Part shown: in pieces, positions 35,977 to 38,579 of the stretch
Numbering within the stretch: position 1 is the stretch's first letter
How the letters are laid out: the number at the start of each line of letters is the position of its first letter
Assembly (NCBI GenBank): GCA_031272005.1
Contig: JAISUQ010000091.1
Span: 1 to 38,579, forward strand
DNA from: Coriobacteriales bacterium
GTDB lineage: Bacteria; Actinomycetota; Coriobacteriia; Coriobacteriales; UBA8131
Reading direction: 5' to 3'
Length of the DNA stretch: 38,579 bases
The notes under the pieces: generated by a model
Database searches by the model: none
What the model saw: only the letters and a program-made list of their open reading frames with translations
Told to the model about the DNA's origin: nothing
Made by a program: the position numbers and the translations under genes

Positions 35977-36122
35977 TATTTCCCATCGATATCCATCCTA
36001 CAGGGCGGTTATCCGGAGCCAGTCAGACAAATGTCATGGAGTTGTAAAAACGTTAATCAATTTAACTAAATCTTCAACGCAGCAATTCGCAGGGGCAGGT
36101 TTGAAACCTGTGCTCTCGGCTC

Positions 36123-37433
36123 TCAGGGGTTGAGCAGGTTGAAGCCCAGGCAATGCAGGTTATTGGGATCCAGATAGAGCACCAGGCGCACGCCGGAGGG
36201 CAGGTCGTAGATATAGAGCAGGAAGTCCTCGGTGGCAAAGACGGTAGGCGTCAGCACCACCGGCTCGGCAGTTGGGACAGACCCCGAGCCATCTGGCTCC
36301 AGGAGCGCATCGCTGCCTGCCTCAACATCGCCCCCCGCTGCCTGGGCGTCAGCGGTTGCTTCCTGCTCGCCCTGTTCGCTCTGCTCCCCCTGCTCGCCTT
36401 CAACAGCCGCCGGTTGGGGCAGCAGCTGCTGGAAGGCGTAACCATAACGGGCGGCATAGCTGGCGTCGAGCTGGGCGAAACAGTTGGCCAGAATCCGCTG
36501 ATCGAAGGCCGTGGCCTCCATCGAGGTGGCATAGGCAAAGGACCAGATTTGCAGATCCTCATCCACCGGCAGCGGCTCGTTGAGCGAGAGGATGTCGGCG
36601 GGATTGAGTGTCTCCGCGCCCTGCTCCGCATTGTTGCCTTCCCCGCCATCGCCGCCGCCATCGCCGCCTGTGGCCGCCGCTTCATCTCCCGCACCAGAAT
36701 CCGGGGTTGTCCCGTCGACCTGCTCATCGCCCTGTCCGTCGCCTGCTGCGCTGGGTCCGCTGCCTTCCGACTCGGTTGCCGACGCACCGGAGGCGCCGCC
36801 AGCCGGTGCGGTGATGTACTGGGACACAGCTTGCAGGTTGACGCTTCCCCAGGCATCGGTTAAGAACAGCAGCGAAATGATGTTGCCGCTCATATCCACT
36901 GCGCAGTTCAGATCGGCTGTGCCGTCGGCGTCAACATCGGCATCGACGAGCACCAGGCAGTTCTGGCGGGCGTCGGCTTCGACCTCCAGAAACTGGAAGC
37001 CGTTGATGATGGTCAAGCGGTAGTAGCCGAGGTCATCGGGCATCGGCATGCCGCGGTCGCGCAGCGCCGCCAGCAGGAAGTCGGGGATGCCGTTGCTGTT
37101 CAGCAGGTCCTGCTGGGAGCTGGTCAGCGAGCGGTGCGGGTTGGCGTCGTAGAGGTTCCAGGGGTAGAGCACGACCGGCTCCTTGAAGATATGGGCCGAG
37201 GTATCGGGGCTGTCGGTGCTGGCCAGCATGACGGTCTGGTTGCGATAGGTATCCAGTTGGGGATAGAACAGCGAGGGGATGAGCAAACCGCCGCTGATGA
37301 TAACCAGAGTCAGCAGCAGGGTTGCCAGGTTGCTGAGCAGATCGCGGCGGCGGCTGGCTGGCGCTGCGGATTCCGGAGAGGTGCTGGGCGGACTCCAGTC
37401 GAATTCCAGGTCGTGGCGCTTGTCGGCCATCAT
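36123..37433 (-). CDS. Single-TM putative exported protein with Gly/Ser/Glu-rich low-complexity linkers, kinase-linked
   Basis: LLSNLATLLLTLVIISGGLLIPSLFY TM segment; VLVDADVDADGTADLNCAVD; start overlaps the upstream kinase stop. Confidence 0.65.
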   Translation of the reverse strand: MMADKRHDLEFDWSPPSTSPESAAPASRRRDLLSNLATLLLTLVIISGGLLIPSLFYPQLDTYRNQTVMLASTDSPDTSAHIFKEPVVLYPWNLYDANPHRSLTSSQQDLLNSNGIPDFLLAALRDRGMPMPDDLGYYRLTIINGFQFLEVEADARQNCLVLVDADVDADGTADLNCAVDMSGNIISLLFLTDAWGSVNLQAVSQYITAPAGGASGASATESEGSGPSAAGDGQGDEQVDGTTPDSGAGDEAAATGGDGGGDGGEGNNAEQGAETLNPADILSLNEPLPVDEDLQIWSFAYATSMEATAFDQRILANCFAQLDASYAARYGYAFQQLLPQPAAVEGEQGEQSEQGEQEATADAQAAGGDVEAGSDALLEPDGSGSVPTAEPVVLTPTVFATEDFLLYIYDLPSGVRLVLYLDPNNLHCLGFNLLNP

Positions 37434-38579
37434 CCATCACCTCCCGCCAGAGGGAAGTCGACACTGACGCTGGTGCCCCGGCCCATCTCGCTGTCGAAGA
37501 GCAGCTCGGTGCCGTGGACCCGGGCGATCTCGGCACACAGCGCCAGGCCCAGGCCGGCGCCGCCGTGCTTGCGGGTGCGGGCCTTATCCAGCATATAGAA
37601 GGGCTCGGTGAGCAGGGGAATCTGGTCGGCGGGGATGCCGGTGCCCTCGTCGGCGACCTGCAGGCGGGCGCTGGTCTCGGAGGGGATGACCGCCAGGGTC
37701 ACGGTGGCGCCGGGCGCGGAGGCTTTGATGGCGTTGTCTATCAGGTTATAGAGCAGCGACTTGATCAGCTCGCGGTCGGCGTTGATGTACACCGGCTGGT
37801 TGGGCAGCAGGCCATCGAAGCCAATCTGCTGGCGGATAAAGACCGGCTGCAAGGTGATGCCCAGCTCGTTGGCCAGCTCCACCAAATCGATGCGCTCCAA
37901 CGAGGCCTCCAGGCTGCCGAAGGCCAGCAGCTCCATCAATTTGCTGGACAGGCCCTGGAGCCTCTTGGTCTCGTTGACGATGACGCCGGCGTACTCGATG
38001 CGGTCGGCCTCGGAGACCTCGCGTTTGATGCGCAGGATGTCGGCAAAGCCGAGGATCGAGGTCAGCGGCGTGCGCATCTCATGGGCCAGGTTGCCGATGA
38101 ACACCCGCCGCGATTCGGCCAGCTTCTCCAACTCGGTGACGTTGTGCTCGATGGAGTCGGCCATGGTGTTGAGGTTGACGGCCACCTCGCTGACCTCGTC
38201 GTTGCCGGTGACGGTGGCGCGTTTGTCCAAGTCACCGCTGGCAATCTGGCGGGTGGTGTTGCTCAGTGAGCGCAGCGGTTTGAGCAGCGTGCGTACCAGC
38301 AACAGCAACAGACCGGCCACCAGCAGCGCCGAGGCGATGCCAACGATGCGCACCAACGTGAAGTCGGCGGCAAACAGCTGGTAGGTGGAGGTGATGTCGT
38401 AGGAGCTGACCAGCTGATAGGGTTCACCATTGAGTTCTGTGGAGGAGACCAGCAGCAGGTAGGTGCTGCCACTGGCTTCAATCACCCGCGAGGAGTAATC
38501 GACTTCGCCGAGCAGGTCGCGCTCGGCCTCGGCTGGCTGGTTGTTGATGGCAGAGATTGGTTCGCCGGCCTTGAACAGC
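37430..38579 (-). CDS. Sensor histidine kinase (HAMP, HisKA, HATPase_c), 5' end beyond window
   Basis: NTTRQIASGDLDKRATVTGNDEV (HAMP), RRVFIGNLAHEMRTPLTSILGFADIL (H box), LIDNAIKAS (N box), DEGTGIP, GGAGLGLAL; frame open to window end. Confidence 0.92.
   Translation of the reverse strand, partial: LFKAGEPISAINNQPAEAERDLLGEVDYSSRVIEASGSTYLLLVSSTELNGEPYQLVSSYDITSTYQLFAADFTLVRIVGIASALLVAGLLLLLVRTLLKPLRSLSNTTRQIASGDLDKRATVTGNDEVSEVAVNLNTMADSIEHNVTELEKLAESRRVFIGNLAHEMRTPLTSILGFADILRIKREVSEADRIEYAGVIVNETKRLQGLSSKLMELLAFGSLEASLERIDLVELANELGITLQPVFIRQQIGFDGLLPNQPVYINADRELIKSLLYNLIDNAIKASAPGATVTLAVIPSETSARLQVADEGTGIPADQIPLLTEPFYMLDKARTRKHGGAGLGLALCAEIARVHGTELLFDSEMGRGTSVSVDFPLAGGDG

Overview
High-GC bacterial chromosomal window. 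Gene style and synteny suggest an anaerobic actinobacterium of the Coriobacteriia/Eggerthellaceae type; this is inference and was not tested. Left part: 3' end of rplI, a HAD phosphatase, a HemW-like radical SAM protein, tRNA-Gly(CCC), a YtrA-like GntR/membrane protein/CPBP protease operon, and a tandem double-MarR regulator divergent from a two-subunit molybdopterin oxidoreductase. Middle: an MFS transporter coupled to an HTH-only LysR fragment; then a membrane-anchored LuxR regulator divergent from a soluble acetylene-hydratase-like Mo/W enzyme followed by a tiny zinc-ribbon protein; then an HxlR/iron-sulfur flavoprotein pair. Right part (about 18.9-35.8 kb): an apparently near-complete selenium island with selC (tRNA-Sec), fdhE, a cysteine desulfurase, fdnI/H/G with an in-frame UGA and a recognisable SECIS hairpin, a second desulfurase/selenocysteine-lyase-like protein, a DUF3343 Se/S-carrier-like protein, a 2-hydroxyacyl-CoA-dehydratase-type activase plus a double-cubane-type reductase, YedF, SelD, SelA and SelB. 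The supplied ORF track misses that SelD itself appears to be a selenoprotein (UGA at 30876-30878) and splits fdnG at its Sec codon. The window ends with a putative exported/membrane protein and a truncated sensor histidine kinase. The most promising under-described items are the ATP-driven reductase/activase pair inside the selenium operon, the LuxR/acetylene-hydratase-like module with an altered active-site residue, the single-chain double MarR with a perfect palindrome, and repeat-driven low-complexity extensions in several selenium genes.
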